A stretch of DNA of 64,000 nt from contig NZ_LXLV01000065.1 in assembly GCF_001757995.1 (NCBI RefSeq), forward strand, positions 62,001-126,000. The letters run 5' to 3'. Below the pieces are notes generated by a model that saw only the letters and a list, made by a program, of their open reading frames with translations, did no database searches and had not been told where the DNA came from. The DNA is from Bacillus mycoides. GTDB taxonomy: Bacteria; Bacillota; Bacilli; Bacillales; Bacillaceae_G. How positions within the stretch are numbered: position 1 is the first letter of the stretch; the number at the start of each line of letters is the position of its first letter. Positions 57,012-64,000 of the stretch are shown here, one piece after another. The position numbers and the translations under genes are program-made.

Positions 57012-58061
57012 TTAAAAACTACCTGTATTCACGTTTTGTGGACGATCAACAGGTTTTGTTAACTTTTCACCTTTCTCATCCATAAGATTTGCTTTCCCAT
57101 TCACTTCAATAGAAACATTTTTCACACCTTGTTTTTCCGTTAAAGATAAGACTAACGATTTCAACACATAATTTGAAATCATATTTTTGTCTGGGTTCAC
57201 AAATATATTTTCATTAAAGTTTAATGTAATATTTCCGTCCTGCACTTTCGGATTCGTAATAAGCTTAGCTCCTGGATTAAAATCATTTAGTAGCGATCCT
57301 TGAATCGGACCCTTTACAAGCTCATCCACAATTGTCGCGTAATCATTTTCTGTTCCTTCTGCAACGCGCCGTGTTACCGGTACGTAATATTGCTGCTTAT
57401 TATTATTTTGCGCCATAAAGTAAAGTGTAACCGGTTTTGTATGCGTTACATCTGCTACTTGTTCATCATCAAAGTTAATTCCATTCGCACGACTTACACC
57501 TTCACCAATCGGTGTACCCGCAACAGGCATCTTCGCTAACTTTTCACCATTTATTTGGAACTGCACTTGTTTTATTTCTGTGAATTGAGTCAAAGTCCAC
57601 GCTACTGATTCAACAATTTGACGCTCTTCTTCTTTTGAATAATTTTTCATTTCTTTAGAGAAATCAATTACTGCTGTCCCGCCTTTTTTCAAATTCAAGG
57701 TCATCGTCGTATTCGCTGGAAGGACTGCTCGAAATCCATTCGGCAATAAATTTGTGACTGGTCCATCTTTCACAAGATACTCTAACGTTTGCTGTACAAC
57801 TTCATTCGCTTTCGGAGTAGGCATTGCAATAGTTTGCGGTACGACATATCCATTTTTATCAACGAGGTATAACTCTCTATTTACTGTTTGTCCTTGTTTA
57901 TCTTTTTTAGCTGTTTCTTTCTTTTCACCTTCTGTATACGTAACTTTTTTCGGTGGATCAATTTGTTCTGTCGCTTTCTCTTGATTTAATAAGCCACACC
58001 CTGATAATAAAATCACACTCACAGTAGCACCAACAACCCATTTAAAAGTGGATTTAGGCAT
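57012..58061 (-). CDS. gerM: Germination/sporulation lipoprotein GerM
   Basis: 349 residues. Lipoprotein signal with lipobox LLSGC (C22), then two GerMN domains (about 90-200 and 230-335) with the paired patterns [21 protein letters not shown] and [12 protein letters not shown]. GerM stabilises the SpoIIQ-SpoIIIAH channel in B. subtilis sporulation and affects cortex and germination. GGGGGG upstream of ATG. Between racE and rph as in B. subtilis. Confidence 0.95.
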   Translation of the reverse strand: MPKSTFKWVVGATVSVILLSGCGLLNQEKATEQIDPPKKVTYTEGEKKETAKKDKQGQTVNRELYLVDKNGYVVPQTIAMPTPKANEVVQQTLEYLVKDGPVTNLLPNGFRAVLPANTTMTLNLKKGGTAVIDFSKEMKNYSKEEERQIVESVAWTLTQFTEIKQVQFQINGEKLAKMPVAGTPIGEGVSRANGINFDDEQVADVTHTKPVTLYFMAQNNNKQQYYVPVTRRVAEGTENDYATIVDELVKGPIQGSLLNDFNPGAKLITNPKVQDGNITLNFNENIFVNPDKNMISNYVLKSLVLSLTEKQGVKNVSIEVNGKANLMDEKGEKLTKPVDRPQNVNTGSF

Positions 58062-58144
58062 GCCATTCCCCCCTAAAATCTAAGTTTGTACTATTATGTA
58101 TACGAGCTGTTTCATGTTTTAGAACAAGCTATGGCTACTTATAC

Positions 58145-58171
58145 AGAAAAAACCCCTGATTTCTCAGGGGT
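58145..58171 (-). terminator. Terminator of racE
   Basis: Stem AACCCCTGA / TCAGGGGTT (58063 side is gerM leader; arms 58163-58171, 58049+100 i.e. about 58149-58157), then TTTTTC on the minus strand. Confidence 0.88.
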
Positions 58172-58191
58172 TCTCTTATATGAATCTACTA

Positions 58192-59016
58192 TTATTCTGT
58201 TTCTAAATTAATATGCTTCACGTTTTCAATCGGCTGACCGAACCATTTTGATGCAATTTCTTTAAATAAGCCTATTTTACCAGTTGTTAAGAAGAGGTGG
58301 TCACTTTGTTCTTCTCCCTCATTTAACATCTTACTATGGTATAAAATCGTACTTACCTCACGAGCTGTTTCATCACCCGAACTAATTAATTGCACTTGAT
58401 CTCCCATTACCTTTTTTATAACAGGACCTAAAATCGGATAATGTGTACACCCTAAAATAAGCGTATCAATATCAGTACTTTTCAACGGTTGCAATGTTTC
58501 TCTTACAACTTCATACGCCATTTCACTTTCAAAATTTCCGCTCTCTACAAGCTCAACGAAAGGTGGACACGCTAAGCTTTCTACCATAACACGGTTATTA
58601 ATAGACTTTAGCGCCTCTTCATAGGCACCACTTTTTACTGTTCCAATCGTTCCAATAATCCCAACATGATACGTATTTGTCACTTTTAAAGCTGTACGTG
58701 ACCCTGGATGAATAACTCCAACTACTGGAATTGGCAACTGTTTCTGCATTTCTTCCAACACAACCGCAGTTGCTGTATTACACGCAATAACTAACATTTT
58801 GATATTTAAATCTAATAAATGCTCTGTCATTTCCCACGTAAATTGACGCACTTCTTCACGAGAACGCGGGCCATAAGGGCAACGTGCTGTATCTCCTAAA
58901 TATATAATACGCTCTTTCGGCAACTGACGAATTAATTCCTTCGCTACTGTTAAACCGCCCACTCCTGAATCAATAACACCGATCGCTCTATTCAACTTAA
59001 TCACCCGTTTTCTCAT
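58192..59016 (-). CDS. racE: Glutamate racemase (RacE2-like)
   Basis: Makes D-glutamate for peptidoglycan and, in the anthrax relative, for capsule. Up to 274 residues. Family motifs [30 protein letters not shown], the two catalytic cysteines in VIACNTATA and LGCTHYPIL, and [11 protein letters not shown]. The start is uncertain: ATG at 59016, ATT at 59001 (would give KLNRAIG after the start, 269 residues) or TTG at 58995 with GGGTGAT upstream. Behind a promoter overlapped by a perfect palindrome. Confidence 0.93.
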   Translation of the reverse strand: MRKRVIKLNRAIGVIDSGVGGLTVAKELIRQLPKERIIYLGDTARCPYGPRSREEVRQFTWEMTEHLLDLNIKMLVIACNTATAVVLEEMQKQLPIPVVGVIHPGSRTALKVTNTYHVGIIGTIGTVKSGAYEEALKSINNRVMVESLACPPFVELVESGNFESEMAYEVVRETLQPLKSTDIDTLILGCTHYPILGPVIKKVMGDQVQLISSGDETAREVSTILYHSKMLNEGEEQSDHLFLTTGKIGLFKEIASKWFGQPIENVKHINLETE

Positions 59017-59034
59017 TCATCATCTTATTTTATC

Positions 59035-59070
59035 ATTATATTTTACACACTTTAAGTTCGCTAACTTAAA
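59035..59070 (-). promoter_or_regulatory. Candidate racE promoter with a 20-bp palindrome over the -35
   Basis: TATAAT on the minus strand (59035-59040). The -35 region falls inside TTTAAGTTCGCTAACTTAAA (59051-59070), a perfect inverted repeat TTTAAGTT-N4-AACTTAAA. The pattern is that of a dimeric repressor site; I cannot name the regulator. Confidence 0.55.
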
Positions 59071-59156
59071 ATGCCCCTGTATAAAATTTTTCATTTGTAC
59101 CTGTATAGACCAGGACCTTTTTTTATTTTGCTCCTTTTTTTCATAATTTGCAAGAC

Positions 59157-59190
59157 AGAAAAATAACCGACCTTCTATATGAAAGTCAGT
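59157..59190 (-). terminator. Third hairpin upstream of racE, similar to the gerE terminator
   Basis: Arms ACTGACTTT / AAGGTCGGT (59182-59190, 59166-59174) with two or three G-U pairs, then TATTTTTC. Its flank (ACAGAAAAATAACCGAC) is nearly the same as that of the gerE terminator (ACAGAAAAATAGCCGAC). Confidence 0.6.
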
Positions 59191-59215
59191 TTCTTCTATA
59201 TAAAGTGCCCATTCA

Positions 59216-59259
59216 AAATAAAACTCCCGCTACCTTTATTAATAGCGGGAGTTTTATTT
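59216..59259. terminator. Perfect 17-bp hairpin without a gene of its own
   Basis: AAATAAAACTCCCGCTA / TAGCGGGAGTTTTATTT (59216-59232, 59243-59259), 10-base loop. It looks like a bidirectional terminator, but the nearest gene end (gerE) has its own terminator 90 bases earlier. Confidence 0.75.
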
Positions 59260-59349
59260 CTATATTTTACTTATCGCGTTCTTTATAGACTTACCTATTT
59301 ATATATGAAACATTCTTATCATTCATATGGAGCATGAAACAAACAGAAA

Positions 59350-59379
59350 AATAGCCGACTCTTTGTATAAAAGTCGGCT
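59350..59379 (-). terminator. Terminator of gerE
   Basis: Stem AGCCGACT / AGTCGGCT (arms 59372-59379, 59353-59360), then ATTTTTC on the minus strand. Confidence 0.88.
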
Positions 59380-59385
59380 GCTTTC

Positions 59386-59610
59386 TTATAGTTCGAGCTC
59401 TCCCATGCGAAGAAGCTCAACAACTGCTTGTGAACGTCCTTTAACCCCTAGCTTTTGCATTGCGTTAGATATGTGATTACGTACTGTTTTTTCACTTATA
59501 AAAAGTTCACCTGCAATTTCCTTCGTCGTTTTATCTTGAACGAGTAATTCAAACACTTCTCTTTCTCTCTTTGTGAGTAAAGGTTTAGATTGATACGCTT
59601 TTTCCTTCAA
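59386..59610 (-). CDS. gerE: Late mother-cell transcription factor GerE
   Basis: 74-residue LuxR/FixJ-type HTH protein that adjusts sigma-K regulon genes, many for coat proteins. It is almost identical to B. subtilis Ger[20 protein letters not shown], then [20 protein letters not shown] as the recognition part. Start TTG at 59608-59610 with AAGGAGG nine bases upstream. Single gene behind a sigma-K type promoter. Confidence 0.98.
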   Translation of the reverse strand: MKEKAYQSKPLLTKREREVFELLVQDKTTKEIAGELFISEKTVRNHISNAMQKLGVKGRSQAVVELLRMGELEL

Positions 59611-59677
59611 CTGGTATAACCCTCCTTGCTTAAGCCAGAGCTGTATATGTGTAAGTTGGGTGTTTATTTAGTCAAGA

Positions 59678-59705
59678 TATTGTATGAACGAAATGTGCAG
59701 GTGGT
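59678..59705 (-). promoter_or_regulatory. Candidate sigma-K promoter of gerE
   Basis: Minus strand CATACAATA (59678-59686) fits the sigma-K -10 CATANNNTA, and ACC (59703-59705) stands 16 bases upstream as a -35. gerE is sigma-K transcribed in B. subtilis. The -35 is too short to be certain. Confidence 0.5.
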
Positions 59706-59775
59706 GAATGAAAATGGGCTTTATTTCTTATGTTATTTTAGACTTTTATACAGTGCGTACACTCGTTTTATCCAC

Positions 59776-61071
59776 TTATTTTGCAGTACGCCATATTTGT
59801 TCTAGCAATATACTTACAACAGTACCTACAAACAAACCATTACCAAATATATATTGCATAACAGAAGGCAAAGATTGGAGTGCTACAGACGGTAAAAACA
59901 TAACGCCGCAGCCAAATAACACCGCAACTCCTAAGATCGTTACATTCCGTTCGCTAAGTGGCACTTGTTTTATATTATGAAATCCAATTCCAATGAGCTG
60001 CACGAACGAAGCCATTAAAACCGCAGATGCGACCGCGGATGGCAGAGAGGCTAAGTAGCGGATAATACTTGGAAATAATGACATAACGACTAATAGTACA
60101 CATGCAAATAAGAATGAACGCATGTACTTTTGATTTGTTAAACGTATGAAACCTGCCGTTGCTGGTAATGGAACGACACCTACAGTTGAAAATACGGAGG
60201 AAAGCATATGCGAAATCCCTCCGATCCACGTACCATTTCTCAACTGTTTTTGTTCAATAGTTGCTTTATGAATCGTAGCTTGATTAATCGCTATAATGGC
60301 TGCCACTGTATTTGAAACTAAAATACATACCATAACGAAACTTGATACCACCATACCTGTATTCCATTTTGGAAGTCCCCAAGCAAATATATGTGGAAAT
60401 TGTACAAAATGAGTTACTTGAGATGGAATCGTCACTTTTCCTGCAATGAGAAAAATAATCCAACCGCTAATCAATCCTATTAAAACCGCATAACTTTTAA
60501 CAAAACCTTTTCCGAAATTGGAGAGTATGACCACGAACAAAAATATGCAAAAAGCGATCAACGCTGTAAATCCATCAATTTGAGAAACAGTAGCTGTAAT
60601 TCCTAACATCCCTTTTAAAAACACACCACTTAATTGCAAGCATAATAGAAGTAAGAACGTCCCTGTCACGAGCGGCGTAAATAAAAATAAAATACGCCCG
60701 ATAAACCCCGTTACTCCTAGTCCTATTAAAACAACTCCCGCAACCATCATTCCTAACTCTAAAATTTGCAACGTACTATGTAATTGATCCTGCCCTACAG
60801 TTGCATAAGCAAGCACGGTAAATACACCAACCCAAGATCCAGCTGGTCCATCCGCAATCGGAAGCTTATGTCCAAGCCATCCTTGTAAAAAAGAAGATAT
60901 ACCAACTACGAAAAACGTACGCTGCATTAAATAAAACACTTCTTCCGTCGTAAGATGAAATAATCCGCCAACGACAATTGGTAGTGCGATTGAGTTTGCT
61001 AATAAAAAAATAAACCATTGCAAAGTTCCCATAATATGATTTTGATTATGTTGATTGTCCAAACTTTTCAT
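59776..61071 (-). CDS. NCS2-family xanthine/uracil-type permease
   Basis: 431 residues with 12-14 membrane segments. NCS2 features: LPIVVGGLFHLTTEEV, the ADGPAGSWVGVF loop, PLVTGTFLLLLCLQLSG, and late IGIGFHNIKQVPLSERN. It moves a purine, pyrimidine or related ring. Start ATG at 61071 (MKSLDNQ) or TTG at 61062, which has AAGGGATG at better spacing. It follows a deaminase-like amidohydrolase gene by about 110 bases on the same strand, suggesting uptake and deamination of one nucleobase-like compound. No clear terminator was seen after the stop. Confidence 0.85.
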   Translation of the reverse strand: MKSLDNQHNQNHIMGTLQWFIFLLANSIALPIVVGGLFHLTTEEVFYLMQRTFFVVGISSFLQGWLGHKLPIADGPAGSWVGVFTVLAYATVGQDQLHSTLQILELGMMVAGVVLIGLGVTGFIGRILFLFTPLVTGTFLLLLCLQLSGVFLKGMLGITATVSQIDGFTALIAFCIFLFVVILSNFGKGFVKSYAVLIGLISGWIIFLIAGKVTIPSQVTHFVQFPHIFAWGLPKWNTGMVVSSFVMVCILVSNTVAAIIAINQATIHKATIEQKQLRNGTWIGGISHMLSSVFSTVGVVPLPATAGFIRLTNQKYMRSFLFACVLLVVMSLFPSIIRYLASLPSAVASAVLMASFVQLIGIGFHNIKQVPLSERNVTILGVAVLFGCGVMFLPSVALQSLPSVMQYIFGNGLFVGTVVSILLEQIWRTAK

Positions 61072-61183
61072 CCCTTCTAGCTTCCCTATAAGGAAGTATA
61101 ACGTTAACCTATTTCTACTAAACAGCAAAGAAGAGTTCTATTTTTACAATTAGAACCCTTCTCAAAACACTTAAACGATTCTT

Positions 61184-62425
61184 CTATACAAGATTATCTG
61201 ATTTCACTTGCTCTAAATTCCCTATAACAATATTCCCTTTATACATAACTACACGCTTCTCTGTTTGACGAGCTACTGCCTCAGCGGCGCATGTCGCGTC
61301 CGTCAAAACAAAACTCGCCTCATCTCCTACATTTGGCCATACTCGCTTCCCTTCATTATTTAACGTCTCTTTCCCTCCTGTAATAAAGCGAAGAGCTTTC
61401 CCTAAAGATCTTTCATCACTCCAACCAAATCGTTCCGCCAATCGATTTGCTTTTTGTAGCATATCACCTGTTCCGAACGGTGACCAATGATCTGTAATAC
61501 TATCATTTCCTAATGAAACTTTAACACCTTTTTTATCTAATAATGGAATTGGGATTACCTGCTTACCAATTGGAACGGTTGAAGTGATATCAATCTTCAA
61601 GGCTGATAGTCTTTCTGCCACTTCTTCAGCTTCTTTATCAGTAACGCCCCCAAGCCCAAGCGCATGACTAATTGTTACACGCCCTTGCCATCCTGCTTCC
61701 TCTGTTAGGCTTGCCAATCTCTTCATCGTAAACGTTCCAAGGTTATTCGCATCATGCAAATGAATATCAACATCCGCATTAAATTCTACCGCAATATCCA
61801 TAATCGTATGTAATGATTTTTCGATGTCATTATCTACTGTAGCTGGGTCTACTCCGCCAACTAATTGTGCTCCCATACGCATCGCATCTTTCACAAGTTG
61901 TACAGAATTACTGCGCAATAATCCATGTTGCGGAAATGCGACTATTCTACCAGACAGCCGATCTTTATATGTTTCTAAAGCCGCTAACGTTGCCTCCAAA
62001 TTACTAAGTCCAATAATCGGATCAACATTACAATGCGTTCTAATATTCGTTGCGCCGTTTCGGAGCAGTAACTCTAACATGTTCTCCGCTCTACGTTGAG
62101 CAGTTGCTAATTGCTTTGGCAAAATCGTTTCTTCTTCACTGAAACGTGTAAAAATATTTTCTGCTGGCATACAAGCTTTCCAAGGACCACTATAATACGT
62201 TTTATCAATATGAATATGCATCTCTTCGAAAGCTGGTAAAACTAATAAACGATTGGCATCAAAAATTAACATTCCTTCCTCTTGAATGATCCCTGATCTA
62301 ATTTTTTTAATTATGCCATCCTCAATTAGAAGACTACATACCTCTGTTTCCGTTTGTGAAATTTTCGCTTCTTCATATGTATAACCTGTTTCAAGCTTTA
62401 CATTAGTCAACCAATACAATGTCAT
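61184..62425 (-). CDS. Amidohydrolase, cytosine deaminase-like
   Basis: 413 residues with metal sites of the cytosine/isocytosine deaminase group: [14 protein letters not shown] (HxH), [27 protein letters not shown], and the catalytic aspartate in [16 protein letters not shown]. Substrate may be cytosine, creatinine-like or another amidine ring; it cannot be fixed from the sequence. I chose the second ATG at 62425, eight bases after GGTGGGG; the first ATG at 62431 is too close to it. Upstream 62426-62644 shows no riboswitch that I recognise. Confidence 0.82.
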   Translation of the reverse strand: MTLYWLTNVKLETGYTYEEAKISQTETEVCSLLIEDGIIKKIRSGIIQEEGMLIFDANRLLVLPAFEEMHIHIDKTYYSGPWKACMPAENIFTRFSEEETILPKQLATAQRRAENMLELLLRNGATNIRTHCNVDPIIGLSNLEATLAALETYKDRLSGRIVAFPQHGLLRSNSVQLVKDAMRMGAQLVGGVDPATVDNDIEKSLHTIMDIAVEFNADVDIHLHDANNLGTFTMKRLASLTEEAGWQGRVTISHALGLGGVTDKEAEEVAERLSALKIDITSTVPIGKQVIPIPLLDKKGVKVSLGNDSITDHWSPFGTGDMLQKANRLAERFGWSDERSLGKALRFITGGKETLNNEGKRVWPNVGDEASFVLTDATCAAEAVARQTEKRVVMYKGNIVIGNLEQVKSDNLV

Positions 62426-62644
62426 TACCATTTCCCCACCTTATATTAGAAAATACGTCAACGTCACACCCTCATTTTCATTTTAATATCAACTGAAAAT
62501 TAAGACAATTAATTTGCTATATTGCCCTTTCACAAAAAAATGTAATATAACCTAATAGTCTTCTCATAAATTTCCATATAGAATAAAAGAATACTGTATC
62601 ACTCATACATAACAGCGGTGATATGAAAAGGAGAGGGTCATTAT

Positions 62645-62830
62645 ATGTCGAAGAAATTATGTAAATCCGAAACTGATAAAATGTTATTTGGTATATGCGG
62701 TGGTTTAGGAGAATATTTTGATATTAGCTCTACTCTCATCCGTATTATTTGGGTCATTGCTATTCTATGTTTTGGAACGGGTTTTTTAGTTTATCTCATT
62801 TGTTTATTACTCATGCCACGTTCTTACTAA
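62645..62830 (+). CDS. PspC-domain membrane protein
   Basis: 61 residues, one PspC domain: KLCKSETDKMLFGICGGLGEYFDISSTLIRIIWVIAI, one long or two short membrane segments (about 33-57) and MPRS end. Such small PspC proteins relate to envelope stress but have no settled role here. AAAGGAGAGGG upstream of ATG. Single gene, convergent with the XRE-cupin gene. Confidence 0.88.
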   Translation: MSKKLCKSETDKMLFGICGGLGEYFDISSTLIRIIWVIAILCFGTGFLVYLICLLLMPRSY

Positions 62831-62886
62831 TATTATCCTGATTAGCAATACTCTTTTCACTATACTTAAGCAGAACATACAAATTG

Positions 62887-62926
62887 AAAAATCACCTATA
62901 GAATTCTTTTCTATAGGTGATTTTTT
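62887..62926. terminator. Bidirectional terminator between the PspC and XRE-cupin genes
   Basis: Perfect 16-bp stem AAAAATCACCTATAGA / TCTATAGGTGATTTTT (62887-62902, 62910-62925), then T. Confidence 0.93.
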
Positions 62927-63498
62927 CATGAAGAATATTTCATCGTTAAATGTAATACCGCCACTTCATCCTCTTCATTTTTATAACTATGTTTCTTATT
63001 CGCTTCAAATTGAATCGAATCAAACTCATTTAGCACGTACACATCGTTCTCCACTTGAATAGATACTTTCCCTTTCATTACTGTTACAAGCTCAATTGCT
63101 CCTTCATGATGAGCTTCAGGTTCATATATACTATTCGCTCTTAAACAAGCTCGGTGCATTTCCATCCCCGTTTCTTTCGTGTAACGGAACATTGTTTCTA
63201 AGCGCCACGCTTGTCCTACATCTACCGCAAATCCTTCTCCGCAGCGCGCAACAGCTACGGGCTCTCCAACAACCATTAACCTCGATAAAGGAATTGATAA
63301 CCCTTTCGTAATTTTCCAAATGACAGCTAATGTTGGATTCGTTTCGCCTCTTTCAATCTTTCCTAACGTTAATTTACTAACACCTGTTTTTTGTGCTAAT
63401 TCTTCTAAACTTAATTTTTGTTCATTTCGAATTTGTCTTAATAGCTGACCTACTTGCTGAATGACTTCTTTCGTTTGCATATCTTCATTTTCTTTCAT
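62926..63498 (-). CDS. XRE-family regulator with C-terminal cupin domain
   Basis: 190 residues: HTH_XRE (about 15-70, LRQIRNEQKLSLEELAQKTGVSKLTLGKIERGETNPTL in its core) and cupin_2 (about 115-185, AHHEGAIELVTVMKGKVSIQVENDVYVLNEFDSIQFEANKKHSYKN in its core). Proteins of this build bind a small ligand and control a neighbouring transport or catabolic gene. ATG with AAGGTGG upstream. Divergent from the exporter gene with about 100 bases of repeat-rich DNA between them, so it probably controls that gene. Confidence 0.88.
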   Translation of the reverse strand: MKENEDMQTKEVIQQVGQLLRQIRNEQKLSLEELAQKTGVSKLTLGKIERGETNPTLAVIWKITKGLSIPLSRLMVVGEPVAVARCGEGFAVDVGQAWRLETMFRYTKETGMEMHRACLRANSIYEPEAHHEGAIELVTVMKGKVSIQVENDVYVLNEFDSIQFEANKKHSYKNEEDEVAVLHLTMKYSS

Positions 63499-63512
63499 AT
63501 ATAAAAACCACC

Positions 63513-63560
63513 TTAAAGTATAAAATAGTTTACTTTTATTATATTAAAGTATATTATACT
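63513..63560. promoter_or_regulatory. Candidate operator and promoter between the XRE-cupin and exporter genes
   Basis: Two TTAAAGTATA direct repeats (63513-63522, 63544-63553) 31 bp apart, three helix turns, and a palindrome AGTATA-T-TATACT (63548-63560). A plus-strand promoter TTTACT-N17-TATTAT (63529-63557) overlaps them. Binding of the XRE-cupin protein is an inference. Confidence 0.5.
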
Positions 63561-63600
63561 ATACATAATAATTTAATTCCAAAAGGAGTGTTATACTTCA

Positions 63601-64000
63601 TGCGCGCAATATTATTAGGTCTTTTATCCTCGGCCTTTTTTTCTGCAACCTTTATTATTAACAGAGCAATGAATGTATCTGGAACAAGCTGGGCTTGGAC
63701 TGCTTCCTTCCGTTTTTTATTTGCTCTCCCTATTTTATTCCTTATCGTTTTATTTCGCAAAAACTTAGGAGCTTTATGGGAAGAGTTAAAGAAACATCCA
63801 TTAGCATGGATCGGATGGGGTTCCGTTGCAGGTATTGGTTTCTATTCTTTATTAAGTTTCGCCGCTGTCTTCTCTCCAGCTTGGCTCGTTGCTGGAACTT
63901 GGCAAGTTACGATATTAGCAGGTTTACTACTATCACCATTATTTTTCGTTAAAATAGAAACGAAATCAGGTACAAAACTTGTACGTGGAAAAATTCCACT
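63601..64000 (+). CDS. DMT-superfamily exporter, 3' end outside window
   Basis: The first 133 residues are visible. Four hydrophobic segments (about 2-20, 32-53, 70-90, 97-117) and the FSATFIINRAMN opening fit drug/metabolite transporters of the EamA/EmrE-like group (multidrug resistance efflux type). ATG at 63601 with AAAGGAG about eleven bases upstream. Divergent from the XRE-cupin regulator. Substrate unknown. Confidence 0.8.

Larger units (their letters stand above)
59017..59385. other. Gene-free stretch between gerE and racE with stacked hairpins
   Basis: 369 bases. From the gerE side it holds the gerE terminator (59350-59379), a 17-bp perfect hairpin (59216-59259), a third terminator-like hairpin (59157-59190), then the palindrome and promoter of racE. 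No credible reading frame was seen on either strand. Confidence 0.7.

Noticed and set aside
61135-61165. GTTCTA/TAGAAC hairpin between the amidohydrolase and permease genes as a terminator
   Set aside because: Short A/T-rich stem without a T-run on the minus strand; too weak to call.
62426-62644. Purine-type riboswitch before the deaminase-like gene
   Set aside because: I saw none of the conserved junction motifs and no terminator hairpin between the start codon and the divergent gene.

Overview
The window is a stretch of low-GC Firmicute chromosome that looks like the Bacillus cereus group. The gene order follows the well-known Bacillus block safA-nad, obg-spo0B-rpmA-rplU, spoIVF, min/mre, radC-maf-spoIIB-folC-valS, spoVID, hem, lon-clpX-tig, rph-gerM-racE-gerE. 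Many sporulation genes (safA, spo0B, spoIVFA/FB, spoIIB, spoVID, ysxE, lonB, gerM, gerE) show an endospore former. Three short elements matching the bcr1-type repeats of the B. cereus group, RNase G next to rplU, a RacE2-like racemase and an ohrR-ohr pair support the cereus group over B. subtilis. Nearly all genes lie on the minus strand. Assignments come from reading the sequence; no database search was run.

Layout. 1-7.5 kb: the 5' part of a highly repetitive safA, then nadB-nadC-nadA divergent from nifS-niaR, with one candidate NiaR operator serving both promoters. 7.6-9.7 kb: MOSC protein, GNAT acetyltransferase, pheA. 9.8-16.3 kb: a BceRS-BceAB-like antimicrobial-peptide sensing and detoxification module with one ATPase and two paralogous permeases, lying between pheA and obg. 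16.5-33.5 kb: obg, spo0B, ribosomal genes L27 and L21 with the L27-processing protease, RNase G, spoIVFA/FB, minCD, mreBCD, radC, maf, spoIIB, folC, valS with a T-box leader. 34-42.5 kb: coat genes ysxE and spoVID, and the haem operon hemAXCDBL with a perfect PerR box upstream. 42.8-43.8 kb: ohrR-ohr with a perfect OhrR-type palindrome. 43.8-52.8 kb: protein quality control (engB, lonA, lonB, clpX, tig) and a TPR protein. 53-54.9 kb: accessory stretch with two tiny membrane-protein genes, a PD-(D/E)XK-like nuclease, a YvbH-like PH-domain protein, and tRNA-Arg and tRNA-Gly. 55-59.6 kb: ysnB, ysnA, rph, gerM, racE, gerE. 59.8-64 kb: nucleobase permease plus amidohydrolase, a PspC protein, an XRE-cupin regulator divergent from a DMT-type exporter cut by the window end.

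Most of the window is ordinary core genome. The items most worth a second look are: (i) a two-gene set of small membrane proteins (34 and 82 residues) behind a perfect TTACA-N4-TGTAA palindrome like that of BceR-type response regulators; (ii) three bcr1-like elements with TTTAT/ATAAA target duplications, one supplying the stop codon of hemD, one sitting in the probable 5' UTR of nifS, one in the U-tract of the obg terminator; (iii) the Bce-like module with two permeases; (iv) an unexplained 20-bp palindrome over the racE promoter. I did not find a clearly new defence system, CRISPR array, prophage or insertion sequence.
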